Shown here piece by piece: positions 1 through 9,714 of a stretch of 22,247 bases of DNA. The notes beneath the pieces are model-generated. The model was given only the letters and a program-made list of their open reading frames with translations, had not been told where the DNA came from and made no database searches. The position numbers and the translations under genes were made by a program. Numbering within the stretch: position 1 is the first letter of the stretch; each line of letters begins with the position of its first letter. The DNA is from Polymyxa betae (lineage: Eukaryota; Endomyxa; Phytomyxea; Plasmodiophorida; Plasmodiophoridae): contig RBZT01000570.1 of assembly GCA_003693705.1 (NCBI GenBank), positions 1 to 22,247 on the forward strand, written 5' to 3'.

Positions 1-305
1 AGCGCGACGGTCTCGCGGTCGTACCGCACTTGGACGGCAACGATACGGACCAGGTCGCGGATCACGTAGTCCGAGATCGGGGGCGGTTCGACGAGGGCCT
101 GTACGACCTGGGGACGGCCCAGAAGAAGCAGGCGGCGGCAGGTCAGAATGAAATGTCCCAAGTCCGTGACGGAGATGCCGGCCACGATCACGGCCAGAAT
201 CTCATCCGGGAGACGATCGAACCCGCATTCGGGCTCTGCCGGGGAGGCCGCCGCCCCCCGGGCCAGTACGGCTGCAGCAATCAGGACCACGATCTGAACG
301 AGCAT
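1..305 (-). CDS. F-box-like protein with signal peptide (5' part, runs off window)
   Basis: The minus-strand reading frame opens with ATG at 305-303 and stays open to the window edge, about 101 codons. Residues 1-20 (MLVQIVVLIAAAVLARGAAA) look like a cleavable signal peptide. Residues 31-63 read RLPDEILAVIV...DLGHFILTCRRLLLLGRP, which has the LPxEIL...DL...LxxTCRRL pattern of an F-box. F-box proteins normally link Skp1/cullin ligases to substrates in the cytosol or nucleus, so a signal peptide is odd. The part after the F-box (ISDYVIRDLVRIVA) resembles the broken gene at 21.1-22.0 kb (TPDFLIPELIQALDELI), so the two belong to one family. Sequence is GC-rich, as in the other real exons here. 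The F-box call rests on pattern recognition only; the rest of the protein lies outside the window. Confidence 0.6.
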   Translation of the reverse strand, partial: MLVQIVVLIAAAVLARGAAASPAEPECGFDRLPDEILAVIVAGISVTDLGHFILTCRRLLLLGRPQVVQALVEPPPISDYVIRDLVRIVAVQVRYDRETVA

Positions 306-497
306 TATGGTGGAAATGGAGAATGACGTCTCATATTGTTCGAGTCACGGACCTGGGATCTCCTTAGTGCGTTTTGACGCACTTTTTTACAAGTTGCTGC
401 GAAAAATACTGCGTCTGTACTGGAGCTGAAACAGAGAGTTTGAAGATGTGGATCCCAGTCATTAAATGTCAAAGTCGAAGCTGAGTGTGCTTCCGAG

Positions 498-510
498 CCC
501 TAAAACCCTA
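498..510 (-). repeat. Telomere-like tract (CCCTAAAACCCTA)
   Basis: One and a half units of the CCCTAAA telomere repeat with one extra A, in gene-free DNA about 190 bases upstream of the first F-box gene. Confidence 0.7.
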
Positions 511-1147
511 CCAGGAGCGGATTCATCAGCTATCATTGGGCTCATATCAGCTCCATATTGGCATCCTTATGAACAGTGTCTTCCCAGATTCACCCCCGAG
601 TTTGTATGACAGGTTTTCTCCTAGAGAGGCTGCTGCCAAAAACAAACCGAGTTTACACTGAGCTCAGGGTAGTCATACAGACTTGGAGGCAATTTACGGA
701 GAAGTCTTCTCTGATCTGAACAGCTCAAACTAACGGAAACGCTCGCGAATGAAGAATCATTTGAGCGTTTATTGAATTGAGCTTACAAGATACGTTAGCT
801 GCGTAAATGTTTTCCAGTTCGGAGAGTCGAGCGAATTTAAAGACTTGGCTGTAGTTAGCTGAAATTGCACTCGATTTGATCTAGCTGTTGATTCCGTTCT
901 GTGGCGAAATTCGAAAACTCCCGATAATACTAATCAGTGTCCACTATCATTACGTTCGATAAAACGGATTTCAACAGCACCTATTTATAAGCATCAAATA
1001 TCGTTGGCGTTAACAGTACAATTTTATACGCCACTGTGCGAGCCTCGAAGAGGCGATCCCATTTGCTGCATTTGGAAAGTATTTTACTATTCGCTGATAC
1101 CATTAAGTCGGAAGAATCTGATAGGCGAACAAAGAGCTCAATAATCC

Positions 1148-1158
1148 GGTTAGGGTTT
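1148..1158 (+). repeat. Telomere-like tract (GGTTAGGGTTT)
   Basis: Single unit in the TTTAGGG orientation. It is followed by CCGGGCTCGTATG, similar to the bases after the tract at 13466-13487. Confidence 0.65.
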
Positions 1159-1442
1159 CCGGGCTCGTATGTCGATATGTAACGTCACCTTTGGAGAGTG
1201 GGTTGCGCCTCCATCAACGTGAGTAGGGAATTCGAGAACCGCAACACAGTGACATTGCACATAATAAATTCCGGCGCGCAGATTTTTTTTTGTACAGTAC
1301 CGGTACTGAGCTCATTGGAGAGGGATTCATACTTTGATTAAAATTCTACTCATTAGCCAAGTTCGCAATCCTATGCCTGACGACAAGGCTCTCGGTTTCG
1401 TACAGAAGCTGCTCTGGCAAGACCAGACCAACGAAAGTATCA

Positions 1443-1457
1443 TTTAGGGTTTAGGGT
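1443..1457 (+). repeat. Telomere-like tract (TTTAGGGTTTAGGGT)
   Basis: Two perfect adjacent TTTAGGG units. On the minus strand they form the last codons of a 60-codon ORF. Confidence 0.8.
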
Positions 1458-2597
1458 CACAGAATGGATCACCACTTCCTTACCTGCAAGCCAGATCGAT
1501 CTCGGCAACCAGTCCGACTCCGCCAAATATCGGACACTTTTCCATGCAGTTCTCCAGGTAGCGAACCTTTTCCCGATTACAAGAGCCAACATGTTTTGTG
1601 TCGCTTTTGTATCTTCGGGCACAGCGCACTCTGATTGACCCTTGGCTAAACCAAATATATATTTAATGAAATTTATCTCGTTCTGATCGAAGGAAATTTT
1701 GAGAGCTTATGCTTTCAGTTTTAGTCGAGGGTTCGACGAGCTAACCGACGAAACGATTTGACATTCGGTTGATTGTATGGTCCTCACTCATCTTCGACTT
1801 TAACGCTGACGAATTCTGAGGGCGTTTTCGTTTGCGAAGTTGATTAGAATTCTGCAATGCGAGAATTTCGTTCTCTTTGAAATTGGTTTCATTGCATCCG
1901 GAGATTAAACTATTTTCTTCTTCGACGTTTTCACGGTCCTGCTTATCGTAGACTTATTTATTATATTCTCAGGTGCTGAAAGAGTAAGTTACTTCCAAAA
2001 GCTGAACATGTGGAATAATTCCATCCCGCAGCAAACCGAGAGGAATAAATTATTCCTGAAGCATTTTCCAGGAAATAAATAGTGAAGATTTATTTCGGCA
2101 TCCCTGCAGTGCACATCGACCAGAACTTGGTCGTAGGTTGCAATCCAACGTAAATACAATATTTACGGGAGCTCCTGTTTCCAAATTGATTGGTTTACGT
2201 GCGTTCGGATCCATTGCAGCTGGATACGCTGTCACAATTACTTTTGTGAGAGCAGGATTGCCGGTTTTGGTACGCGAGCCTCCGTTACGACGGCGACTAT
2301 TCTCGGCAACCTTCGATAGTTGGAGCCTCTCCAGCTGATCCGTTTTGTTTGCTGAAGCCCTTGTGAAGCCTCATTGCAATTGGTAGCGCATTGGCCTTCG
2401 GCCTCTCGACAAAATCGGCAAAACATGAGCGAAAGTCACTCTCTCGAGGTAGCTCCCTTTCACAAAAATCTGCGCGACGGAATTTATTCTGTGCAAGTCA
2501 CTGTATTGCGGTTCTCGTATTCCGTACGTGAGGTTGCCTGGAGCGCAGCCCATCTATCGACTTCAGGATAGATAAGTTTCCCGCTCTCAAATCGTGC

Positions 2598-3104
2598 ATG
2601 ATGATGATGCCGTTTTCTCTGCATGCTGCCTGTCTGGCGGTGGTCATCGTCATCACCACCGACGCCGCCGTCCTCTCCGAACTCGATCCGGATACTCCCA
2701 TATCGAGTAGCCCTTCTCCGGCGATCTCCAATTGCGCCAATTGCCTCCAGCCAACCTCTGCGATTCTCAACTGCTTCAACCATCATACGCTATGTCCTAA
2801 TCGTATCCGTTTCGATGAAGATTATTTCGCCTGTTCTATCTGCAGAATGAATACTGCAGGAGGTTTGAATTTTATTCGTTTCGCTTTTACCGATGTGATC
2901 ATTATCTGGTCTCTGATCATGATAATGTGTATTGTTACAGCTACTCTCTTCGCCATCATAGCTATCGTTACTACGCTAGGGGTTTGTGTCGTGATTGGAT
3001 TGATGGCGTTACACTGGGGGTGGCCTTCTGCTGTTTCATTCCTAATGCGGCAACTGCAACGTTTCCTATCCGCTCCTACTCGCTGCTCAATTCCATCTCT
3101 ATGA
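2598..3104 (+). CDS. SIAH-like RING finger membrane protein, 168 aa
   Basis: An uninterrupted 168-codon frame. Residues 1-25 (MMMMPFSLHAACLAVVIVIT...) look like a signal peptide. Residues about 46-84 are rich in Cys/His: CANC, nine residues, CFNHHTLCPNR, twelve residues, CSIC. This matches the SIAH-type RING order (CxxC, C-x3-H-x2-C-x2-C, CxxC) except that Arg stands where the sixth Cys ligand is expected. Two hydrophobic stretches follow (about residues 98-122 and 124-142), suggesting membrane passage. RING proteins are usually ubiquitin ligases; the missing ligand may weaken zinc binding. A splice acceptor-like TTACAG near 2940 leaves room for a different exon structure. No neighbour within 450 bases suggests a partner. 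Confidence 0.5.
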   Translation: MMMMPFSLHAACLAVVIVITTDAAVLSELDPDTPISSSPSPAISNCANCLQPTSAILNCFNHHTLCPNRIRFDEDYFACSICRMNTAGGLNFIRFAFTDVIIIWSLIMIMCIVTATLFAIIAIVTTLGVCVVIGLMALHWGWPSAVSFLMRQLQRFLSAPTRCSIPSL

Positions 3105-3555
3105 TATTCAACGTTCTATAAGGGCTTACATATGCTATGTGGGCCTATCATTTCCATTATAAGCTGTTATGTTTATTACACTTCTTTACATTACCATGCA
3201 GCCCGCTACCTGTCCGGATCGTTGATCTTATGATCTGTACTTTCCTTTAATACAATCAGTTCCGAATCGATTGGTTATTGGCCCGATAGGATCTCGATAT
3301 GAGCTTATCGTTTTGATATGAAAATTTCACATTTTGTTTGAGCTTACCTATCGGTACTCATTTTTCATGGCAATTCCATATAAGCTAATACAGTCGCTAT
3401 GATGATCTATTTGAATATTGTTATGTGCGACCTGCTGTGTTTCTTCGGCGAAACGCCAAAACTGGTTGAAGAAAGATGAATGCTACAAAACTCATTTTGA
3501 TTTTGGCCACTGATCGTAGGTCGGAGTAGTTGGATGGCGAACACTCGTCCGCATC
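3105..3555. other. AT-rich intergenic spacer
   Basis: AT-rich sequence with no ORF over 60 codons and no repeat that I can see. It separates the RING membrane protein from the small ORF at 3556. Confidence 0.4.
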
Positions 3556-3690
3556 ATGTCAGACAAGAGACAGCGCGACGATTCTGTGGACTGTCCAAGT
3601 CCGGACTCTGTGACAATGAATTTGACGCAGCAGAACCATATCGAACCTTCCCAGGGCCAAACAACTTCTCAAATGACAGATAAATCCTAA
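3556..3690 (+). CDS. Small hydrophilic ORF, 44 aa, uncertain
   Basis: ATG at 3556 opens a 44-codon frame (MSDKRQRDDSVDCPSPDS... ending TSQMTDKS) closed by TAA at 3688-3690. The composition is polar, without hydrophobic segments, and locally more GC-rich than its flanks. The stop lies four bases before a telomere-like AAACCCTAA at 3694. It could be a short protein, a first exon, or chance. No family recognised. Confidence 0.2.
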   Translation: MSDKRQRDDSVDCPSPDSVTMNLTQQNHIEPSQGQTTSQMTDKS

Positions 3691-4358
3691 TAGAAACCCT
3701 AATTTACAACAATAACCCTAACCAAAATGAAATTATTCACCATCATGAAATAATCTCCAATAAATCGCTGCTGAAAGAAATTTTGCCAAATCTGTCTCTC
3801 TACTCCACGCCCTAACCTTACCTGGTAAATTTGGATTTCCTTTTCTTTTGCTAATCCCTATTCGTCCGTCCATTTAATTCTAAATCTGGTTTTCTTTTCT
3901 AGTAACAAACACCGATTCTTTCCTTCTTCAAATCTTTCTCCAAATTCTTTCCTCCGCGGTTTCAAAGGTCTCAACGAATCTTGATATCTATACTCCATTC
4001 ACATTTTTAAATCTGTACGTATTCTCTTATGGTACGTTATTGTAATTCTCTAAAGTCCCTTCAGATCAAGCGAATTCTCACCCAATCTCCAAAAATTCCA
4101 ATTAATTAACCAAAACCCATCCAAGACGTCGTCCATATTTCGTCATCTTTATCGCCATAGCTACTGCAGAAGCGAAGCATCAATGCCCTCAACGGGGCAA
4201 AAGAAGCTTGCATAAGCTTTAGCTTTGAAAGAAGCGATAATACTAACTGATTACATCTGACATTTAAACAGCAAGAACTGACGGGCATATATGAATGAAA
4301 GGCAAATTGTTTATCAGACAATTTCAGATAATACACGACAATGTGATGGAGTGCATCA
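3691..4358. other. Pyrimidine-rich spacer with three CCCTAA motifs
   Basis: The plus strand from about 3780 to 4020 is rich in T and C (many TTTCTTTTC and TCTCTC runs). Telomere-like words are at 3694-3702, 3714-3722 and 3810-3817, all in the CCCTAA orientation. A minus-strand ORF covering 4606-4106 overlaps the gene at 4359-4953 in another frame; its distal part (4358-4106) could be coding if that gene has a frameshift. Confidence 0.4.
3694..3722 (-). repeat. Two telomere-like words (AAACCCTAA, AACCCTAACC)
   Basis: AAACCCTAA at 3694-3702 and AACCCTAACC at 3714-3722, separated by 11 bases. A third CCCTAACC is at 3810-3817. All face the same way. Confidence 0.6.
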
Positions 4359-4953
4359 TTAACAGCATCGCTTAACAGTATATAATGAACAAAGCGATAG
4401 ACCGGGAAAATTTCGGCTTCTCGGAAAGCGTTTGAAGTTAATGACGAATCTGTTCGAGCGCGGCAGAAAACCCCTTTCATCAATGTGAATGAATTCCCAA
4501 TCGGTAGCATTCGAGAAAACACCGCAGACACTTTTCGTTGCTTTGTTGGCATCCACCCGCGACTTGTAAAGAGTAGCTGTCTCGGAAACACATTGTCAAA
4601 AATCACTTTTTAAAACAAAGTAAATTTCAATAATGACAAGAAGAAAAGTCAGTTACCTTTTGCATCAGATCGGAAGGTATCTGTGCGGCGGCTATCTGAG
4701 CAAGACGGACCGAGCGCGGAGTCTGGCCGTGCTTCCCACGGACGGGTTTCCGAATATAAATATCCATGTCTTTACCAAAACCTACAGTGTAGTCTGTCTT
4801 GAGTTTGCGCTTCTTGGCCCCATTTTTCGAAGTCATCAGTGCATAGTGTCGTAAAAATTTGTATTTTGTGCCTGATCGCACCATACAGTAAGATGGCGCT
4901 TGATAATCTCCCAGAACTTGGCGAATTCCAGAACGATCCAGCACCGCGATCAC
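4359..4953 (-). CDS. Hypothetical two-exon protein
   Basis: Exon 1 runs 4953-4657 and exon 2 runs 4562-4359. The proposed 94-base intron (4656-4563) starts GTAACT and ends ACAAG, and joins codons in phase 0 (...SDLMQK then SRVDANK...). The joined frame is about 166 codons. A downstream Met (MTSKNGAKKRKLKTDY) would give a lysine-rich start. Exon 2 holds SVCGVFSNATDWEFIHIDER, followed by Arg/Phe-rich residues. I do not recognise a family. At about 4440 another minus-strand frame looks equally protein-like (EAEIFPVYRFVHYILLSDAV), so exon 2 may carry a frameshift or continue into a further exon toward 4106. The N-terminus is not fixed; the frame may extend upstream. Confidence 0.35.
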
Positions 4954-4997
4954 ACTATCGACGTCGATTTTGTCGGCATCATATCAACGGCAATAAC

Positions 4998-5312
4998 GAG
5001 CTCGGAGAAGATTCAAAGCACGCCGTCGTTTGTAGTGGTAACGTAACCAATATCGTCGGTTTTGTGTTACACGTTGGGGTACTGGGGCGTTACAGAACGT
5101 CCTGAGAAGGCCCCGTATAATCTCTGTCCCTATGTCGATGTGATACATCACCAGGCGTCTCGGAGGCCGCACCACTGGCAGGATTCGGATCAACCATCCG
5201 GATAATTAACAAAGCAGCTGGAATCATATTCAACATGAGGTCTGTGATATGGAAGCGCTCGAGAAACGATACCCCAAGTTTTCATATCAACGAAAATCAT
5301 ATGCAATTTAGG
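4998..5312 (+). pseudogene. Decayed 3' fragment of the GT-X glycosyltransferase-like gene
   Basis: The DNA aligns by eye to the last third of the intact minus-strand gene at 9756-10769. Shared pieces include the region coding PYNLCPYVDVIHH (about 5115-5152), the stretch ATTCGGATCAACCATCC (5183-5199) and the C-terminal YPKFSY region (5272-5289). Relative to the intact copy it has small deletions, for example between GTGTTACAC and TACTGGGG and before AAGGCCCCGTATAAT, which break the frame several times. It keeps only roughly the last 100 codons. Its final in-frame stop is the TAG inside the telomere-like TTTAGGG at 5307. It faces the 3' end of the GT61 copy at 5622. Confidence 0.75.
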
Positions 5313-5317
5313 GTTTA
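5307..5317 (+). repeat. Telomere-like tract (TTTAGGGTTTA)
   Basis: Directly follows the GT-X fragment; the TAG of TTTAGGG is the in-frame stop after codons AAA TCA TAT GCA ATT. Confidence 0.75.
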
Positions 5318-5441
5318 AGGTTTTCGAATCGACATACTGATCATGATAAGGATTGCTTTCCTGATCATGAAAAACATTCGTAGGCTGAATTCGAACCAAT
5401 GTAGGAACTCTTATTGTTTGAAGAGAGCAAAATAACTCCGA

Positions 5442-5531
5442 GCCTCTTTCAATCATTGAACAGCATATGGCGGCCTCTTTTACTCATTGAGCAGCGTAAA
5501 TGGCGGCCTCTTCCGCTCTTTAAGCAGCGTA
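5442..5531 (+). repeat. 33-bp tandem repeat, about 2.7 copies
   Basis: Units start at 5467 and 5500 with ATGGCGGCCTCTT and end with (T)TRAGCAGCGTA. A partial, more diverged copy precedes them (GCCTCTTTCAATCATTGAACAGCAT, part at 5442-5466). The repeat lies in the gap between the converging GT-X fragment and GT61 copy A. No function evident. Confidence 0.7.
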
Positions 5532-5621
5532 GAGAAGCCAGACCAGATGCAAACCGATTTCTGACAAGAGAGGTTGAAAATTTTGACGATTTTTGTATGA
5601 AAATTTACAATTTTGTCGTGC

Positions 5622-7248
5622 CTAGAACGACTTGCTTGAATATTGGTCGAGATCTTCTAAGCTCAGTTTGAAGCGAATTCTGTTCACAGCATCCAGGACG
5701 CGGGTAACATTAACCGTGAATTTCGTCTCGGCGTCTCCGTTATCTTCCACGAACATGACCGCCGTCATACCGGTCCGTTTCGCAGTCCGCTGATGACAGC
5801 CGTTAATCTGTTGCGGACCTTCCTCCGCATTATTCCCGATCTTGGGATGACACTCGATCAGGGCCGAATCCTCCGGAGCGAACACGATCTAGCCGTAACA
5901 TCAACATCCCATCAACGTAACATAAAACCACGGTCTTACGTTACTGAATCCAGCCCCGTGCGGCCCGATCACGATATCGGCGTGGAAATGTTTCGCGACC
6001 GTCGACAGCAGGTCTTCGTTGGGGTCGAATTCCAGTACGACCGCGTCGGGCTGCGCCCGACGCAGCGCCATCATCAACTCGGCGTGATTCGTGATGGCCC
6101 GATTCGAGTCGCCGCGCGACTGTACGACCATTGTGAAGGGTTTCGGCGTGGTTGTGCGGATCTGCGGAACATCCAATAAGATGGAACGTTGTTTGCCGGG
6201 AGTACTGCCCCCCCCCTTACCAAGTCTGGATATTGGGTGCGGATAGCGCTACGGAGTAGTTTCTTCAGGCGGGAGGTGGCGGTGCTGATGGCGCGTCCGC
6301 AACCCGAAGGCGACGGGGTCACCGCGTGGCGCACGAAATAGACGCTCCCCTCGCCGTACCAGATCATTCGCTCCGTGGAGATGCCGAGAAGGGGGAGAAC
6401 GCTCCCGGCGACCTGATGATGGTGCATGATGATTTTCAGGTCCGGGTGCGCATTGATATAATCGATCATGAGGGCGATTCTCGGCAAACCCTAAACCCTA
6501 GATGGTTAGGGTTTCTCATACATGCATCCCGCTACTCGTACCTCGATCATCCAGTGATAGTAGGCGTTGCCCCAGAGCTGCGGCAGAATCAGGGCGTGAT
6601 CGAGGTGGATGATATCCTCCGGGCGGGTACGACGCACGTTGTGGATCGGAAAGGGAGCCGTATCGTGTGCGCAGCCACCTGAGAAGTACACGGCATCGGC
6701 GGTGTAGAGTTTCCCGACACTCCCGGAGACGAATGCATCGCGCAACTCCGTGTAGAATGCGATTCCGTCATCATGATCGAATCTGCGACACCGAATCAGT
6801 CTGCGCAGCCTACAGTAACACCAGGAGGAATTTACTCGGGCAATCGCGTGACCTTGTATAGGCCGTGGGCGTAACGTAAGACGGCGGCTCCATCATTACC
6901 GTTGATTTCCAAGTCCAGTTGCGGGAGTACGCTGAGAGCGACAGGGTTCCCGACAAATTCATTCAGCACTCTGCCGGCGCCGTATTTTTCCATCCAACGC
7001 CGCTGCTCCGTTCGCCTGTTGCCAAAATGAATTCTTCGGTCAAAAAAAAAATATCGTTGAGCCTTACAAAATTAAAAAATAATAATAATAATAATTAAGA
7101 AAGCCTCAAGCGAAACTGACCACAGAACAGCATTGCTGATGTAGACGAGCGTGAGAGCGGACGCAGACAGTACGACCAACAGCAGCAGAGCGTTCTGGTG
7201 AGTCAGCTGCCATCGGCGGAACTGCAGGCAGCTCTTCTCGATCTGCAT
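5622..7248 (-). CDS. Glycosyltransferase family 61 protein, copy A (six exons, 441 aa)
   Basis: GT61 enzymes transfer sugars such as xylose, arabinose or GlcNAc in the secretory pathway. Exons: 7248-7121, 7033-6837, 6783-6542, 6490-6221, 6161-5940, 5888-5622, summing to 1326 bases. Residues 19-40 form a single membrane anchor after a short basic tail, so a type II Golgi protein is likely. The family signature YYHWMIE is at residues 183-189, and VIGPHGAGFSN ends exon 5 near residue 353, as in the HGAG motif of GT61. All later exon boundaries match copy B at 13.6-16.0 kb. An in-frame ATG at 7371 would add 41 residues. One problem: the donor homologous to that of copy B (GTCAGT at 7120) would create UG|A, a stop, at the exon 1/2 join; a donor three bases upstream (GTGGTC) avoids it. 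So copy A may be functional or newly damaged. Sugar specificity cannot be read from sequence. Confidence 0.8.
6486..6514. repeat. Inverted pair of telomere-like tracts
   Basis: On the plus strand AAACCCTAAACCCTAG (6486-6501) is followed after two bases by GGTTAGGGTTT (6504-6514). The same inverted arrangement occurs at 14631-14656 in the paralogous intron. Confidence 0.8.
6491..6541 (-). other. GT61-A intron 3 built around telomere-like motifs
   Basis: A 51-base intron, GTACGAG...TTTAG, in phase 0 directly after the codons for WMIE. It contains AAACCCTAAC facing one way and CTAGGGTTTAG facing the other. CTAAC is a good branch-site word and TTTAG is the acceptor; exon 4 starts GGTTTGCCG, so the telomere unit straddles the splice site. 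Read through unspliced, the codons are AAA CCC TAA, a stop. Confidence 0.75.
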
Positions 7249-7400
7249 GGGCGAGAGCAGGTTCGGGATGGAGAGCATGGACCAGCACGACGGAGACGAT
7301 GTTGTGGCAAAAAAGTCGGATAGGAGATTGAATAGCCAAAGAGATCCGGAAGCGGATCTGCTTGGGAGCATGAGTCATTTGGATGTTCGTCCGTTTGCAG

Positions 7401-7778
7401 TTTTTTCCTCAACACAGTCTGAAAAACCAGGATAGAAACTGCGCCACTGTCGCACTTTACAACGCCAATGCGCTGAATGACAAATTTATCTCATAACGCC
7501 AAGCCAGTCACGCACAGTTTAATGCCGTTCATATTTCTCTGTTATAAAATACTGCGTTCACTCGCAATTTTTCGTGCGTGACAGCAAGATTTTTTCCTCT
7601 CCACAGTCTGAAAAACCCTGTTAGAAAGTGCGCACCTTGCGCACATACCACGCCAAAGCGTTGAATGTCTTACGCGAAACCAGTAAGGCACAGTTTCATG
7701 CATTTCATATTTCTCGGTCAAAAAAATACTTCGTTCACTCGCAGTTCTAATTCGTGCGTGACAGCAGAACTTAGTTCT
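7401..7778. repeat. 189-bp tandem duplication, two diverged copies
   Basis: Copy 1 starts TTTTTTCCTC at 7401 and copy 2 at 7590. Both continue with CACAGTCTGAAAAACC and finish with GTTCACTCGCA then CGTGCGTGACAGCA. Divergence is moderate, with a few short indels. The minus-strand frame 7793-7542 encodes the repeated peptide CCHAR...ASERSI twice, but I see no other sign of a protein. It lies just upstream of GT61 copy A and could contain promoter elements. Confidence 0.75.
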
Positions 7779-9000
7779 ATGTGGCTCGCGCATGCTATTT
7801 TACAGACCACTTTGCTTCACGCAATCACGCCAGACTAAAAGTCGTCTCAGCATCGTCACGGCTTTACACTTGTGAACATCATTTGCGTTTGGTTGCCAAG
7901 GATGCTGTCTGGTTTCATCACCTTGGCCGACTGCCGTTCGAATGCTTTGCGTATATCGGCTTGCTTACTGTTCGGTTCCCTGATTCTGGTCATATTGGAC
8001 CTGTGCTGTGTCTTTCTGCATGGATTGCATCCTTTTACCAACTGTATTATATAATTCGTCTCTGATTCGGATCAGAAGTTTTTATGAACTTTGCTTTTTC
8101 TGAGATTCTATTTTGTTTGTGAATTGTGCTTTTTTGTTGTTTGTAAAAATGTCCTGAATATATGCTAGCACTTAACCTATGCGGTATTGAACGCACTCTG
8201 AATTCTGACGGGGCTTGAATCAATGCCAGTTTGATCCCTTTATATGCATGGAAGGCGTTCGTTGTGGATAAAGACGTCCAAGCTCGGCGTCTAGTTCGCT
8301 ATCTGCTGCTTTGCGATCCCTTTATTGATATTCCTTGTGATCTTTTGATTCGCGTGAGCCAGCTCGTGAGATATCGTCCATGATTACCTGGCTACAATCC
8401 ACTAAATCATATCATACCATGCGAGACTTAGCCTTTCATACTTTCAGAATGTTCGGGGTATCAAAATCGGTTTGATTGTTCACTTTGCATTGACAAATCT
8501 CAACTTTTTCTTGTTTTTTTATCGTTCTTTGTTTTCTGTTATCTCAAAGATTTCAATCTCCCGGTTTGTCATTTCAATTTCTTTCAACAGTCGTTGGCAT
8601 CTTTAATCTTTTTATCTGTCTTCCTTGTGTTTTTTGACGTTTTCAGCTTTCGTTTGATTTTATCGTTCTTTCATCATTCCTATATCACATCCTTCTTTGA
8701 CAGTTGTCATGTTTGCTTTGACTTCTTCCCTTATTTTAAATTTTTTCTAGCTTGACAGTTATCGATCTTTTCTGGTTCGCTCACACCTTTCAGCATTCAT
8801 TCCTTAGTTTTGCAGCAATAGCTTTCTTACTCTATGGCATTTCTTCTGATTTGCTTCCAGTTGATCTTCCAACTACCTTTATTTAAGTATGTCGAGAGTT
8901 TAAGGGCCAACATCAAGACACCAACTGGGCTATGTTTCTGCGAGCGTCATAATCTCATCACGGCACCAAAGTTTTCAAAAGTGGCAGGAGCAGTACGTTT
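7779..9000. other. Long T-rich gene-poor stretch
   Basis: From about 8050 to 8890 the plus strand is T-rich with many TTTTGTT, TTCTTTC and ATCGTTCTTT words. A 60-codon plus ORF at 7872-8054 has one hydrophobic segment (LLFGSLILVILDLCCVFL), but no supporting context. No telomere-like tract occurs here. Confidence 0.45.
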
Positions 9001-9609
9001 ATGAGCGAATCCAGGACGAAGTCTTCGAACATTTCTAGGCGTTCGAATCATTCGCTTTCAATCCCTCTTTCTCTCAATATCCTACCGATTATGCCCCCCA
9101 TAATCCATTCTCAAACACATGATAGGAATAAATCGGTATCGACCAACTATCGAAAGAACGGCGTTCAGATTGCTGAACGGCCCGAAGAATCAATCGCTCA
9201 TGTTTTGAGCTTCTGCTCGTGCCTTCTGTTCTTCACTCAAAACGGTCGCCGGCACTCTTCGGAGCCCGCCACGCCGCAGAGACAGACACAAGATCAACGT
9301 CTGTCTGGGGACAATTCAGATGAAGGACCACGGACTTACCAACCTGTGAGAGCTTCGATTATTTTCTCCGAATGACGAAGACAGTTGACAGCTTGCACCG
9401 CCACGGCATCAGCTCGTTCGTTATACCGACAGCAGAATCCCGCAGTCCATGTAACATTACAAGACGTCACAACCTTGAAGATCGTTTGGCACAGCCTCGG
9501 CTGCCTATATTCTTTCGGGGACAGAATCTACCTAATTCCATTCGATAAATTTACGGAATCTTTAACACTTTTTTGTTCACTTACAACATTGGGAGGTGAT
9601 AAATAATAA
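9001..9609 (+). CDS. Hypothetical Ser-rich protein, two exons proposed
   Basis: Exon 1 9001-9345 starts MSESRTKSSNISRRSNHSLS and ends with codons for TYQP. A 39-base intron (9346-9384, GTGAGA...ACAG) contains an in-frame TGA and is a multiple of three. Exon 2 9385-9609 continues in phase 0 (LTACTATASARSLYRQQNPA...) to a TAA at 9604-9606. The product of about 190 residues is polar with one short hydrophobic patch (VLSFCSCLLFF). No domain recognised. The intron is shorter than the 50-base introns of the GT61 genes, so the model is tentative; exon 1 alone (124 codons) is the safer part. Confidence 0.25.
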
Positions 9610-9648
9610 ATTATTTTATAAATAAATAAGAAATCATTCTATAAGCTC

Positions 9649-9657
9649 TAAACCCTA
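9649..9657 (-). repeat. Telomere-like tract (TAAACCCTA)
   Basis: Single unit located 40 bases after the stop of the hypothetical plus-strand gene and 60 bases before the next tract. Confidence 0.6.
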
Positions 9658-9714
9658 CCGGATCCAGCTAGCGAATGACTTTCGTGAGCAGGAAAGCACT
9701 CGCTGTCATTATTG

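Larger units (their letters stand above)
306..2597. other. No convincing gene; AT-rich spacer with three telomere-like tracts
   Basis: Only short ORFs of about 60-66 codons occur, on both strands and without recognisable domains. A 60-codon minus-strand ORF (1622-1440) ends inside a telomere-like tract, its last codons being CTA AAC CCT AAA TGA. Telomere-like tracts lie at 498-510, 1148-1158 and 1443-1457. I see no RNA gene or repeat array. Confidence 0.5.

Noticed and set aside
30-326. 98-codon plus-strand ORF
   Set aside because: It is the antisense shadow of the minus-strand F-box-like gene, which has a signal peptide and a recognisable pattern.
2484-2786. Minus-strand ORFs of 100 and 93 codons rich in His and Asp
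   Set aside because: Antisense to the RING protein; the His runs come from repeated ATG/CAT codons.
5442-5531. CRISPR array or satellite
   Set aside because: Only two to three 33-bp units without spacers, in a eukaryotic context.
5793-6179. 128-codon plus-strand ORF
   Set aside because: It lies antisense over GT61-A exons 5 and 6 and reads across their intron; the GT61 frame is supported by the paralog.
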